Of a DNA stretch of 64,000 nucleotides, positions 34,007 to 42,637 are shown piece after piece. Below the pieces are notes generated by a model. The model did not search any database. It was not told where the DNA came from and saw only the letters and a program-made list of their open reading frames with translations. Origin of the DNA: Candidatus Planktophila lacus (lineage in GTDB: Bacteria; Actinomycetota; Actinomycetes; Nanopelagicales; Nanopelagicaceae); NCBI RefSeq assembly GCF_002288325.1, contig NZ_CP016780.1, forward strand, positions 1,302,001 through 1,366,000. The letters are read 5' to 3'. Both the position numbers and the translations under genes were made by a program. Each line of letters opens with the position of its first letter. The stretch's first letter is position 1.

Positions 34007-34999
34007 CTACCGCGTGAAACGCTTCTCCTGCATCAAGGCATCCCAGATAACCGCCTGTGCGGCCAACGCATCTTGCGAGTTCTGAGCCTGATTTAGGGCT
34101 GCGATATCAACGCGATCACAGACTTCTTCAAGGTAGGTAATGATTTCAATACTGCGAGTTAGCGCGCGCACTGGATCTTCGCGGAATGGGAATTGATCAA
34201 GTAACACTGGATCAGTCCAATTGATGCTGCGAAGTGCCAACATATATTCGATAGTTTCAAATAAGTGGACTGATGCAACAGGTAGATCATCATCCCAGCC
34301 GCGCCAGTTATCGTTTAGCTCAGCGCTAACTAACTTGCCGTGGCGATGGATAAGCAGAAGTGATTCAGCTGGTGTCTCTTGCGCCATCAGTGAATGACCA
34401 AAGTCCATCACGATTCCGACGTTATCAACTTTCATCTCGCTGATTGCAAGAAGGGTTTTAGCCGCTGTTGCCAGAGTCATTCGTACGCGCGGTTCTTTGC
34501 ATTTATATTCAATCGCAAACTGCACCTTAGGGTTTTCATTTGCCAGATCGCGGATACCGTTGATGGTGTAGTCCCAGATTTGCAGGTAATTTGCTTGCAG
34601 TGGGAAATCAAAACCATCTTGGCCGGGCCAGAATTTTACGTAAGTTGCGCCAAGTATTTCTGCTGCAGCAATTGCTTCGCGAACACGATCTTTAGTTTGT
34701 GAACGAAGTTTGGTATCTGGGTTGGTAAATGAACCCTTTACATATTCGCGCATGTAGATATGTGGAGTTGTCGCGCGGCAGATAAGTCCGTTGTCATCGA
34801 GCATCTTCTTGATCTCAATTGCGGTGCGCTCTGGAATATCAAATGGCACATTTATATCGAGGTGCTTTAGGCCAGGTACCTTGGCGGCATCTTCAATCAT
34901 CTGCTGGCTGGTGCGCGTTGGGCCGTAACCGTCTCCGGCATAGCGATCAACAAATTGGCCAAAGGCCCAGATGCCTGCTCCGTAAGTTAGTTTTCCCAT
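34007..34999 (-). CDS. Xylose-isomerase-like TIM-barrel sugar isomerase (candidate D-apiose isomerase)
   Basis: 330-aa TIM-barrel protein with metal-dependent sugar isomerase features: LTYGAGIWAFGQFVDRY at the N-terminus, YVKFWPGQDGFDFPLQ, AIEYKCKEPR (metal Glu), VGIVMDFGHSLMAQ (metal Asp/His), SAELNDNWRGWDDDL (metal Asp pair) and LDQFPFREDP. These resemble rhamnose/xylose-isomerase-like proteins. ATG 34999 was chosen because GAAGG lies 7 nt upstream; the frame extends to 35107 inside the kinase. Last gene of a minus-strand operon with a split transketolase and FGGY kinase. That gene set matches the D-apiose -> D-apulose -> D-apulose 4-phosphate -> transketolase route, making it the isomerase candidate. 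The substrate is inference. Confidence 0.65.
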   Translation of the reverse strand: MGKLTYGAGIWAFGQFVDRYAGDGYGPTRTSQQMIEDAAKVPGLKHLDINVPFDIPERTAIEIKKMLDDNGLICRATTPHIYMREYVKGSFTNPDTKLRSQTKDRVREAIAAAEILGATYVKFWPGQDGFDFPLQANYLQIWDYTINGIRDLANENPKVQFAIEYKCKEPRVRMTLATAAKTLLAISEMKVDNVGIVMDFGHSLMAQETPAESLLLIHRHGKLVSAELNDNWRGWDDDLPVASVHLFETIEYMLALRSINWTDPVLLDQFPFREDPVRALTRSIEIITYLEEVCDRVDIAALNQAQNSQDALAAQAVIWDALMQEKRFTR

Positions 35000-35064
35000 T
35001 TCCGCGCCTTCTTTCTTCGTTGTTGTTGAAATCTTACGAGTTAAAACAGTTGGTGAATAGGGCT

Positions 35065-36483
35065 TTAGCGATCTTTCATGCGTGATGCAGCCAAGGCTTT
35101 TCGCCATGTTTTAAGGGCTTTTTCGCGCTCTTCATCAGAAAGGTGCGGTGAATACTCATCGTATTTAAGTTCAATCTTTTCGATATCTGTAATGGTGGCA
35201 AGGCCGGCACCTAATGCGGCAACCATCGCTGCACCAAAGGCGGAGAGTTCAAGTAGTTGTGAAGATTTAATTTTCTTTCCGCTTAGATCGGCGAGCATCT
35301 GCATTAAGTATTGATTGCGCGCTCCACCACCATCGGCATAAAGCGAATCTATTTTGATTCCAGATTTAGCAAAATCTTCGAGGACATCGTTTATTTGAGC
35401 AGCGGTTGATCTAAGTGCGGCTGCTGCAAGATCTGCGCGGCTGCTACCTCGGGTTAGCCCTGCGATGATTCCAGTTGCTTCACGATCCCACCAAGGCGCA
35501 CCAAGACCGTTAAAGGCAGGAACTATTTCAACCTGCTGTGTTGATTCGGGTGCAAGTTTGGCAAGTTCATCGGGGGTTGTATCGAGCAGTTGTGCCAACC
35601 AAACCAGAGTCGAGCCAGATGAAAGAATATTTGCCTCTGCAGCTCGAGTTATCTTCTCTCCAAGTGACCAGGCAATTGTTTGTGGATTTGTCTCGGTAAG
35701 ACCCATGAGCGATGTACCAGTGCCGAAAGTTGCTTTGAAGTTACCGGAGATCCAACCTTTGTGAGCAAAAAGCGCGGCGTGCGAATCTCCCATAATGCCC
35801 GAAAGCGGTACATCGTTAGTTAGGCCGAGCTCTTTCATATTTGTGCAGAGGTGTTTCTCATCTGAAGAGCAAACCTTTGGCAAAGTTTTTATATCTATCT
35901 TGAAGAGATCGAGAAGTTCTTGGCTCCACTGACCAGTTTTGATATCCAGCAACTGGGTTCGGCTAGCGCTACCTGATTCGATGATGTGGCCGGCGCCTAA
36001 TTTGAATGCGATCCATGAATCAATAGTTCCGATACAGATTTCCCCGTTGAGGTTTTGGTTCTCTAACAACCATTGAGCTTTAAGCGCTGAGAACATGGAG
36101 TCTAGTTCAAGCCCAGTTATCTCCTTCGCGCGGGCAGCGTTTTTCGCTGATTTTTCCGCTAAATCAGAGGCTCTGCGATCCTGCCAAGTGATCACATTGG
36201 TGAGCGCCGTGCCAGTTGTGCGATCCCAGAAGAGAACTGATTCGCGTTGAATACTTAAGCCAACTGCTGAAATTTTATGAGCTTTCGTTATTTGAAGTGA
36301 TGCTGCAATAACCGAGCGCCAAATTTCTTCGGGATCTTGTTCAACCCAACCAGGTTGCGGAAAAGTTGTTTCAATCTTTACCTCTGCTTGGGCAAGAACT
36401 TCGCCCTTTAAATTAATGGCTAGAGCCTTGGTGGAACCACTGCCTTGATCGATAGCCAGAATTATTGGCGAGCTATTTTCCAT
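35065..36483 (-). CDS. FGGY-family kinase, candidate D-apulose kinase
   Basis: 472-aa complete FGGY kinase. N-terminal phosphate motif LAIDQGSGSTKALA, Q-E..FPQPGWVEQDP as in glycerol kinase-like members, ITWQDRRAS, sugar-site IMGDSHAALFAHKG, ATP-lobe GTGTSLMGLT, FNGLGAPWWDR and LYADGGGARNQYLMQ. It is not a clear GlpK, because the glycerol-site residues and length (~500 aa) differ. In an operon with a split transketolase and a TIM-barrel isomerase, the known precedent is D-apulose kinase; xylulokinase-like roles are alternatives. Its first 313 codons lie in an exact tandem repeat, so an identical N-terminus occurs in the upstream chimera. The chimera stop overlaps this start by 11 bp. Confidence 0.65.
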   Translation of the reverse strand: MENSSPIILAIDQGSGSTKALAINLKGEVLAQAEVKIETTFPQPGWVEQDPEEIWRSVIAASLQITKAHKISAVGLSIQRESVLFWDRTTGTALTNVITWQDRRASDLAEKSAKNAARAKEITGLELDSMFSALKAQWLLENQNLNGEICIGTIDSWIAFKLGAGHIIESGSASRTQLLDIKTGQWSQELLDLFKIDIKTLPKVCSSDEKHLCTNMKELGLTNDVPLSGIMGDSHAALFAHKGWISGNFKATFGTGTSLMGLTETNPQTIAWSLGEKITRAAEANILSSGSTLVWLAQLLDTTPDELAKLAPESTQQVEIVPAFNGLGAPWWDREATGIIAGLTRGSSRADLAAAALRSTAAQINDVLEDFAKSGIKIDSLYADGGGARNQYLMQMLADLSGKKIKSSQLLELSAFGAAMVAALGAGLATITDIEKIELKYDEYSPHLSDEEREKALKTWRKALAASRMKDR

Positions 36484-36970
36484 GCTTTAAGAGTTCTCGA
36501 GCAGAGGCAACGATTGAATCTGCAGTAAGTCCGTAATGTTCAAGAAGATAAGAAACTGAACCAGTTGGTGCAAAGGTATCTGTGCCAAGTAATTTCATAG
36601 CAACTGGATGGTTCTGGACCACAAACTCGGCGATTGCTCCGCCGACGCCACCACGAGTAACCGATTCTTCTGCGGTGATTATTGCTTTTGTTTCTTTCGC
36701 TGCAAGAAGGATTTCAGTGGTATCAAGTGGTGAAACAGTTGAAAGGTTTATCACACGAGCAGAAATACCTTCACTCTTTAATAGGTGGGCTGCGGCAACT
36801 GCGCGTGAGACCAGTGTGCCCGTTGCAATAATTGTTATGTCGTTGCCATCGATGATGCGCATCGCTTTATTCGGGACAAATGCTGGGCTCTGTCCTTGCG
36901 ATACTGATGGAACTTTAAATCGGCCAATTCGCATAAAGACTGGGCCGGTTGTATTTGCCGCCCAGGTCAC
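35557..36970. repeat. Exact tandem duplication, copy 1 (1414 bp)
   Basis: This segment, from inside the FGGY kinase to inside the transketolase C-subunit sequence, is repeated base for base at 36971-38384 wherever I compared them, including both encoded protein parts. No inverted repeats, target-site duplication or shared bases flank the junctions (cac|ttt and cac|agc on the right; aag|ttt and cac|ttt on the left). Confidence 0.9.
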
Positions 36971-37897
36971 TTTGGCAAGTTCATCGGGGGTTGTATCGAG
37001 CAGTTGTGCCAACCAAACCAGAGTCGAGCCAGATGAAAGAATATTTGCCTCTGCAGCTCGAGTTATCTTCTCTCCAAGTGACCAGGCAATTGTTTGTGGA
37101 TTTGTCTCGGTAAGACCCATGAGCGATGTACCAGTGCCGAAAGTTGCTTTGAAGTTACCGGAGATCCAACCTTTGTGAGCAAAAAGCGCGGCGTGCGAAT
37201 CTCCCATAATGCCCGAAAGCGGTACATCGTTAGTTAGGCCGAGCTCTTTCATATTTGTGCAGAGGTGTTTCTCATCTGAAGAGCAAACCTTTGGCAAAGT
37301 TTTTATATCTATCTTGAAGAGATCGAGAAGTTCTTGGCTCCACTGACCAGTTTTGATATCCAGCAACTGGGTTCGGCTAGCGCTACCTGATTCGATGATG
37401 TGGCCGGCGCCTAATTTGAATGCGATCCATGAATCAATAGTTCCGATACAGATTTCCCCGTTGAGGTTTTGGTTCTCTAACAACCATTGAGCTTTAAGCG
37501 CTGAGAACATGGAGTCTAGTTCAAGCCCAGTTATCTCCTTCGCGCGGGCAGCGTTTTTCGCTGATTTTTCCGCTAAATCAGAGGCTCTGCGATCCTGCCA
37601 AGTGATCACATTGGTGAGCGCCGTGCCAGTTGTGCGATCCCAGAAGAGAACTGATTCGCGTTGAATACTTAAGCCAACTGCTGAAATTTTATGAGCTTTC
37701 GTTATTTGAAGTGATGCTGCAATAACCGAGCGCCAAATTTCTTCGGGATCTTGTTCAACCCAACCAGGTTGCGGAAAAGTTGTTTCAATCTTTACCTCTG
37801 CTTGGGCAAGAACTTCGCCCTTTAAATTAATGGCTAGAGCCTTGGTGGAACCACTGCCTTGATCGATAGCCAGAATTATTGGCGAGCTATTTTCCAT
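36473..37897 (-). pseudogene. Chimeric FGGY-kinase / transketolase fusion created by tandem duplication
   Basis: 474-codon open frame made of kinase residues 1-313 (ending ...TPDELAK) joined in frame at 36970/36971 to the last ~160 residues of the transketolase C-subunit (starting VTWAANTTG). It has the kinase sugar-binding lobe but lacks most of the ATP lobe, and lacks the pyrimidine-binding first half of the transketolase subunit. Neither activity is therefore expected. Intact copies of both parents flank it. The frame is preserved although the repeat length (1414 bp) is not a multiple of three, because the junction joins two different reading contexts. It would be translated from the operon, overlapping the intact transketolase stop by 11 bp. 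Could be an assembly artefact. Confidence 0.85.
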
Positions 37898-38384
37898 GCT
37901 TTAAGAGTTCTCGAGCAGAGGCAACGATTGAATCTGCAGTAAGTCCGTAATGTTCAAGAAGATAAGAAACTGAACCAGTTGGTGCAAAGGTATCTGTGCC
38001 AAGTAATTTCATAGCAACTGGATGGTTCTGGACCACAAACTCGGCGATTGCTCCGCCGACGCCACCACGAGTAACCGATTCTTCTGCGGTGATTATTGCT
38101 TTTGTTTCTTTCGCTGCAAGAAGGATTTCAGTGGTATCAAGTGGTGAAACAGTTGAAAGGTTTATCACACGAGCAGAAATACCTTCACTCTTTAATAGGT
38201 GGGCTGCGGCAACTGCGCGTGAGACCAGTGTGCCCGTTGCAATAATTGTTATGTCGTTGCCATCGATGATGCGCATCGCTTTATTCGGGACAAATGCTGG
38301 GCTCTGTCCTTGCGATACTGATGGAACTTTAAATCGGCCAATTCGCATAAAGACTGGGCCGGTTGTATTTGCCGCCCAGGTCAC
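36971..38384. repeat. Exact tandem duplication, copy 2 (1414 bp)
   Basis: Second copy, immediately adjacent to copy 1 with no spacer. It carries the 5' part of the chimera and the 3' half of the intact transketolase C-subunit gene. Beyond 38384 the sequence continues into the unique 5' half of that gene. Confidence 0.9.
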
Positions 38385-38837
38385 AGCTTCTTTAGTCTGT
38401 GCTTCATCAGCAGGTAGAACAATTGGAAGTGAATCAAGTGCGCGCATCCAAGCAATATCTTCAATTGAATGATGTGTTGGTCCGAGTTCGCCGTAAGAAA
38501 CTCCGGGGCTCATGCCGCAGAGCTTTACATTTGTGCGGGTATAGACCACATCGGCTTTGATCTGCTCGAGTGCACGACCCGTTAAAAACGGGGATGCGGC
38601 ACATACAAATGGCGTAAATCCAGCGTTTGCTAGGCCAGCGGCAACGCCAACCATGTTCTGTTCTGCGATACCGACATCGATTAAACGATCAGGAAATAGA
38701 TCGCGGAACTCGCCTAAGTTGCTCGAACCAACTGAGTCATTACAGACAACAACGATTTTAGGATTTTCATTTGCCAGCGCAATCAAAGTCTTGGCAAAGA
38801 TAATGCGGTTATCGAACTCTTCTAACTTTTCGCTCAT
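37887..38837 (-). CDS. Transketolase C-terminal subunit (AptB-like)
   Basis: 316-aa transketolase central plus C-terminal subunit. Pyrimidine-binding domain with VGIAEQNMVGVAAGLA (conserved Glu for TPP activation, ~E58), CGMSPGVSYGELGPTHHSIEDIA and VLPADEAQTKEAVTWA. C-terminal domain has NDITIIATGTLVSRAVAAA and VTAEESVTRGG. Split transketolases pair this with an N-subunit gene; here the two overlap by 4 bp (38834-38837). With the adjacent FGGY kinase and isomerase this fits apulose-4-phosphate transketolase, which moves a two-carbon unit to glyceraldehyde 3-phosphate. A general pentose-phosphate role is the alternative. Its 3' half lies in the tandem repeat. Confidence 0.8.
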   Translation of the reverse strand: MSEKLEEFDNRIIFAKTLIALANENPKIVVVCNDSVGSSNLGEFRDLFPDRLIDVGIAEQNMVGVAAGLANAGFTPFVCAASPFLTGRALEQIKADVVYTRTNVKLCGMSPGVSYGELGPTHHSIEDIAWMRALDSLPIVLPADEAQTKEAVTWAANTTGPVFMRIGRFKVPSVSQGQSPAFVPNKAMRIIDGNDITIIATGTLVSRAVAAAHLLKSEGISARVINLSTVSPLDTTEILLAAKETKAIITAEESVTRGGVGGAIAEFVVQNHPVAMKLLGTDTFAPTGSVSYLLEHYGLTADSIVASARELLKHGK

Positions 38838-39646
38838 TGCTTGCCTACCTGCTCGAGCGCTTGTTCATATTGTTCAGCCGATGGAACTTTATGATGCCAC
38901 TCAGCCTTACCTTCCATAAAGTCCACGCCCTTACCTTTTGTGGTCTGCGCGATTATGACTCTTGGTTTGGTCTGTGGGTCAGTGAAAGCTTTAAGAAGTG
39001 CATCGTAGTTATGTCCGTCGACTACACAGACTTCCCAACCAAAGGCTTCAAATTTCTTATCTAGCGGATCAAGTTCGTTTGTCTTTGAAGTTGGACTTCC
39101 CTGCTGGAAACCGTTGCGATCCACGACTGCAATAAGATTTGTAAGTTTGCGATGGCCAGCAAACATCGCTGCTTCCCAGTTGCTTCCCTCTTGAAGTTCG
39201 CCATCTCCCATGATTACAAAGGAGCGCGACCCATTCTTTGCAAGCTGTGCACCAATAGCAGTACCAACCGCGATTGGAAAACCGTGGCCAAGTGGACCGG
39301 TATTTGATTCAACGCCCGGAACTTTGTTGCGGTTAGGGTGGCCATTTAACTTACTTAACGGTTGTGCAAAAGTCTTTAGCTCTTCAACTGGAAAGAATCC
39401 ACGTAGCGCCAGAGTTGAGTAAAGCGCAACAGCGGCATGGCCTTTGCTTAAAATCAATCGATCGCGGTCGGCTTTATTTGGTTCTTTAGGATCAACGTTA
39501 AGAACTGCACCGAAGAGAGTTGCCAAGATATCGGTAACTGAAAAATCTCCGCCGATATGGCCCATGCCTGCACCTTTAATTGTGTGCAGAATTTGTAGGC
39601 GGATTTCGCGCGCTAAATCAGCAATTTCCCGCGTAGCCATCGACAT
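38834..39646 (-). CDS. Transketolase N-terminal subunit (AptA-like)
   Basis: 270-aa TPP-pyrophosphate-binding subunit. Motifs are GMGHIGGDFSVTDIL, SKGHAAVALYSTL, GHGFPIAVGTAIGAQL, and the TPP/Mg motif IMGDGELQEGSNWEA ending in a VVDRNGFQQ stretch, followed by CVVDGHNYDALLKA. First gene of the minus-strand operon transketolase N - transketolase C - (chimera) - FGGY kinase - isomerase. ATG 39646 or 39640 (ATGTCGATGGCT) are both possible; neither has a clear Shine-Dalgarno. Same substrate uncertainty as the C-subunit. Confidence 0.8.
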   Translation of the reverse strand: MSMATREIADLAREIRLQILHTIKGAGMGHIGGDFSVTDILATLFGAVLNVDPKEPNKADRDRLILSKGHAAVALYSTLALRGFFPVEELKTFAQPLSKLNGHPNRNKVPGVESNTGPLGHGFPIAVGTAIGAQLAKNGSRSFVIMGDGELQEGSNWEAAMFAGHRKLTNLIAVVDRNGFQQGSPTSKTNELDPLDKKFEAFGWEVCVVDGHNYDALLKAFTDPQTKPRVIIAQTTKGKGVDFMEGKAEWHHKVPSAEQYEQALEQVGKQ

Positions 39647-39734
39647 AGTGTCTTAACCCTACGGCTAATGCGGGCAAGGTCAATACCATTATCAAATAGT
39701 TACAAAGTAATTCTTCTTATGTACTCTAAGTCTT

Positions 39735-41186
39735 ATGAATGAGAAGGTTGAAGCCCCAGAAGTAAAGAATGCGCGTCCATACGATGTTGCACCTCCTGAG
39801 CAGTTCGCAGAATTTATGCGCACCGGCTGGGCTCCTTCAAACCTCGAAGGTCTGCAACCACTTGAAGTTGTGACATATGCCTTCACTCGTCGCCAAGTTT
39901 TGTCAGAAGCTTTTCCAAATATTCGCTTGGTAATTCCTTCCGGAAATTACAAGACTCGTTCCAATGACACTGAATATGTCTATCGCCCACATAGCGCTTT
40001 TGCTTATTACAGCGGCGTGCAAGGCGCCGATGCAGTTGCAGATTCAGTTTTGGTTTTAGAGCCAAAAGCTGAGGGCGGACATGATGCTTATCTTTACTTG
40101 CATCCACGTTCTACTCGCGAGAGTGATGCTTTCTACACAGATCGTAAATACGGTGAACTTTGGGTCGGCCGCCATTTCACACTTGAGGAAGCGGCAACTG
40201 TTTATCAGATCGAAACTCGCAATGTAGATAACATCGAAGGCTTGCTGCGTTTTAGCAAGGAAACTTTGTTAATCCGCGGTGAAGATGCCTTGATGGATAA
40301 GTTGATCTCAGTTCATGCACGCGAAGCTGAGTTCCAGACATTTACATCTGAACAGCGCCTTATAAAAGATGAGTACGAAGTTGGCCAATTGCAGGCCGCT
40401 GTTGATTCAACCGGTCGTGGTTTCTCAGATGTAATCGCGGCAATGCCTGCAGCTGCTGATCACCCACGCGGTGAACGTATTGTCGAAGGCGCATTCTTTG
40501 GTCGCGCCCGCCTTGAGGGTAACGACATTGGATATACAACTATCGCTGCAGCTGGTTCACATGCCTGCGTGCTGCACTGGATCCGCAATGATGGAGCAGT
40601 CCGCAATGGTGAACTCTTGCTTCTTGATGCTGGCGTAGAAATGGATTCGTATTACACCGCCGATATCACGCGTACCTTGCCGGTAAATGGAAAGTTCACG
40701 CCTGCACAGCGCGCTCTGTACATGTTGGTCTATGAGGCACAACTCGCGGGTTTTGCTGCGGTTAAGCCAGGAGTTAAATTCTTAGAGATCAACCGCGCAG
40801 CGCAACGAGTACTTGCTCAAGGTTTAGTAGATATGGGCGTGCTTACCGTTAGCGCCGAAGAATCAATGAAGCCAGAAGTTGGTCTGCATCGCCGTTGGAC
40901 TCTGCACGGCGTTAGCCATCATTTAGGTTTGGATGTTCACGATTGCGAACATGCTCGTCAAGATATGTACCGCGATGGTGTGCTGCAGGAAGGAATGGTT
41001 CTAACTGTTGAACCAGGTCTTTACATCCAGCCAGATGACGAACTCTTTGCTCCGGAATATCGCGGGATCGGTATTCGTATCGAGGACGATGTCATTGTTA
41101 CTGCAGATGGTTGCCGCAACTTAAGTGAAGATATTCCGCGCCATCCTGATGCAATTGAAGCTTGGATGGCTTCAATCCTCGGTTAA
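39735..41186 (+). CDS. pepP: Xaa-Pro aminopeptidase (M24B)
   Basis: 483-aa metallo-aminopeptidase removing N-terminal residues ahead of proline. The N-terminal aminopeptidase-P domain (to ~190) contains YRPHSAFAYYSGV. The catalytic pita-bread domain has metal ligands in LLLDAGVEMDSYYTADITRT (two Asp), HGVSHHLGLDVHD (His), LTVEPGLYI (Glu) and GIGIRIEDDV (Glu). Full length for PepP. TACTCT (39722-39727) is 7 nt before the ATG, giving another leaderless-type start. Divergent from the transketolase operon. Confidence 0.93.
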   Translation: MNEKVEAPEVKNARPYDVAPPEQFAEFMRTGWAPSNLEGLQPLEVVTYAFTRRQVLSEAFPNIRLVIPSGNYKTRSNDTEYVYRPHSAFAYYSGVQGADAVADSVLVLEPKAEGGHDAYLYLHPRSTRESDAFYTDRKYGELWVGRHFTLEEAATVYQIETRNVDNIEGLLRFSKETLLIRGEDALMDKLISVHAREAEFQTFTSEQRLIKDEYEVGQLQAAVDSTGRGFSDVIAAMPAAADHPRGERIVEGAFFGRARLEGNDIGYTTIAAAGSHACVLHWIRNDGAVRNGELLLLDAGVEMDSYYTADITRTLPVNGKFTPAQRALYMLVYEAQLAGFAAVKPGVKFLEINRAAQRVLAQGLVDMGVLTVSAEESMKPEVGLHRRWTLHGVSHHLGLDVHDCEHARQDMYRDGVLQEGMVLTVEPGLYIQPDDELFAPEYRGIGIRIEDDVIVTADGCRNLSEDIPRHPDAIEAWMASILG

Positions 41187-41525
41187 TTAACCAGCTATCT
41201 GTAAACCTAGGTAAGCGGCAGCTAAGCCAAAGCCGAGTGACATAACTAAGTTAATTGTTATCTCGCGATAGCGCTTTAACTCAAACCCTAGGTAAATATC
41301 TAGCATAAAGGTTGACCAAGTTGTAAATGCGCCTGCAAAGCCAACGGCCAATAAATCGTAAAGGGTTTCAGATTTTGTAAAAGTTAAGCCAATGATAAAT
41401 GAGCCAATTACATTTACGAGAAAGATTCCGTATGGCTTGTCGGTGTAGCGGCGAATGTATTGATCAATCGCAAAGCGCGCAGGTGCGCCAACTGCGGCGC
41501 CAAGAATCACATATAAGGTATTCAT
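41187..41525 (-). CDS. crcB: CrcB-family fluoride channel subunit
   Basis: 112-aa Fluc/CrcB membrane protein exporting fluoride as a dual-topology dimer. Four helices, with the N-terminal GAAVGAPARFAIDQYI, the family NVIGSFIIGL (conserved Asn lining the pore), and GFAGAFTTWSTFMLD with the Phe/Ser-Thr track. Preceded by a second crcB with a 4-bp overlap, so the two may form a heterodimer as in many Actinobacteria. Last gene of the sdh operon. Confidence 0.92.
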   Translation of the reverse strand: MNTLYVILGAAVGAPARFAIDQYIRRYTDKPYGIFLVNVIGSFIIGLTFTKSETLYDLLAVGFAGAFTTWSTFMLDIYLGFELKRYREITINLVMSLGFGLAAAYLGLQIAG

Positions 41526-41875
41526 CTACGCACCGGAATCAACTTGCGGCTAACTGGCAGAACAATAAGCACGATTAGTAGGCTTAAAACAATGTTTTCA
41601 ATTAAGAATAGAAATCCACCAGTGATCGGTTCTACAACTTGTACGGTAACTGAAGAGAATGTTGTCATTCCTGCGCAGAATCCGGGCAACAATAGATGCC
41701 TAAGTTCTGTAACACCTCGACGTTCCATTAACACCAAGAGCGCGCTAGCAAGAGCTACACCAAGCAAATTGGCGGCGAGTGTTCCGTTGCGATCATCAGG
41801 GATCGCAACTGAAAGCCCGAATCTAACTAAGGTTCCTGCTACGCCGCCAATCGCGACAAGTAGCAGTGACTTCAT
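41522..41875 (-). CDS. crcB: CrcB-family fluoride channel subunit
   Basis: 117-aa partner of the next CrcB. GGVAGTLVRFGLSVAI, ANLLGVALASALLVL (pore Asn) and GFCAGMTTFSSVTVQVVE match the family. Starts three bases after the sdhB stop, so it is co-transcribed with sdhCAB. No fluoride riboswitch fold was recognised, and there is no room for one between sdhB and this gene. Confidence 0.9.
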   Translation of the reverse strand: MKSLLLVAIGGVAGTLVRFGLSVAIPDDRNGTLAANLLGVALASALLVLMERRGVTELRHLLLPGFCAGMTTFSSVTVQVVEPITGGFLFLIENIVLSLLIVLIVLPVSRKLIPVRR

Positions 41876-41878
41876 GGT

Positions 41879-42637
41879 TTAGTTGCGCTTCTCTCGCTTG
41901 AGAAGACCGGCGAACATACGAGCTGGATCGTACTTAATATCTACAACGCGCTCCTTCATCGGAATGATTGCGTTATCGGTGATCTTGATGTGCTCTGGGC
42001 AAACTTCAGTACAGCACTTGGTGATGTTACACATTCCAAGACCGTGCTCTTCTTGCGCAGTGCGCTTACGGTTTTTCAAGGTATCAAGTGGGTGCATATC
42101 AAGTTCTGCAATGCGGATAAAGAATCTTGGGCCAGCAAATGACTTCTTATTCTCTTCATGATCGCGAACTACGTGACAGACATCTTGGCAAAGGAAACAT
42201 TCGATGCATTTGCGGAACTCTTGTGAACGCTCAACATCGATTTGCTCCATGCGTGCTTCCCCTGGCTTTAGATCTGCAGGTGGTGCATATGCCGGAATCT
42301 CCATCGCTTTTTTATAGTTAAAAGAGACATCGGTGACGAGATCTTTAATCACTGGGAATGCACGTAGCGGAGTAACTGTGATTCTTTCTTCATCACCGTA
42401 AGCAGCAACTTGTGTCATACATGCAAGGCGTGGCTTACCGTTGATCTCCATTGAACAAGATCCACATTTGCCGGCTTTACAGTTCCAGCGCACTGCCAGA
42501 TCGCCCATTTGGGTCGCTTGTACGCGGTGAATTACATCGAGGACTACTTCACCATCGTTGGCTTCAACCTGTACATCTTGAAGTCCACCATCAGTTGAGT
42601 CTCCTCGCCAGATACGAAGATTTACTATGCGCGCCAT
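41879..42637 (-). CDS. sdhB: Succinate dehydrogenase iron-sulfur subunit (Sdh1 type)
   Basis: 252-aa electron-transfer subunit of complex II. [2Fe-2S] ligands in CKAGKCGSCSMEINGKPRLAC (~53-74), then the first cysteine cluster CIECFLCQDVCHVV and later CNITKCCTEVCPEHI for the [4Fe-4S]/[3Fe-4S] centres. The cluster spacing and the LRAFPVIKDLVTDVSFNY block are those of mycobacterial Sdh1 (Rv0247c type). The start shares one base with the sdhA stop (42637). Followed by two crcB genes. Confidence 0.95.
   Translation of the reverse strand: MARIVNLRIWRGDSTDGGLQDVQVEANDGEVVLDVIHRVQATQMGDLAVRWNCKAGKCGSCSMEINGKPRLACMTQVAAYGDEERITVTPLRAFPVIKDLVTDVSFNYKKAMEIPAYAPPADLKPGEARMEQIDVERSQEFRKCIECFLCQDVCHVVRDHEENKKSFAGPRFFIRIAELDMHPLDTLKNRKRTAQEEHGLGMCNITKCCTEVCPEHIKITDNAIIPMKERVVDIKYDPARMFAGLLKREKRN

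Noticed and set aside
36582-37178. 198-codon plus-strand open frame inside the kinase/chimera region
   Set aside because: Antisense shadow of the minus-strand genes; it recurs in part in both repeat copies and has no family resemblance.
35557-38384. The 1.4-kb repeat as an insertion sequence or transposon
   Set aside because: It encodes only kinase and transketolase parts, with no transposase, terminal inverted repeats or target-site duplication. It is a tandem duplication (or an assembly error).
41187-41875. Fluoride riboswitch for the crcB genes
   Set aside because: Only 3 bp separate sdhB from the first crcB, and I saw no riboswitch-like fold or conserved core upstream.
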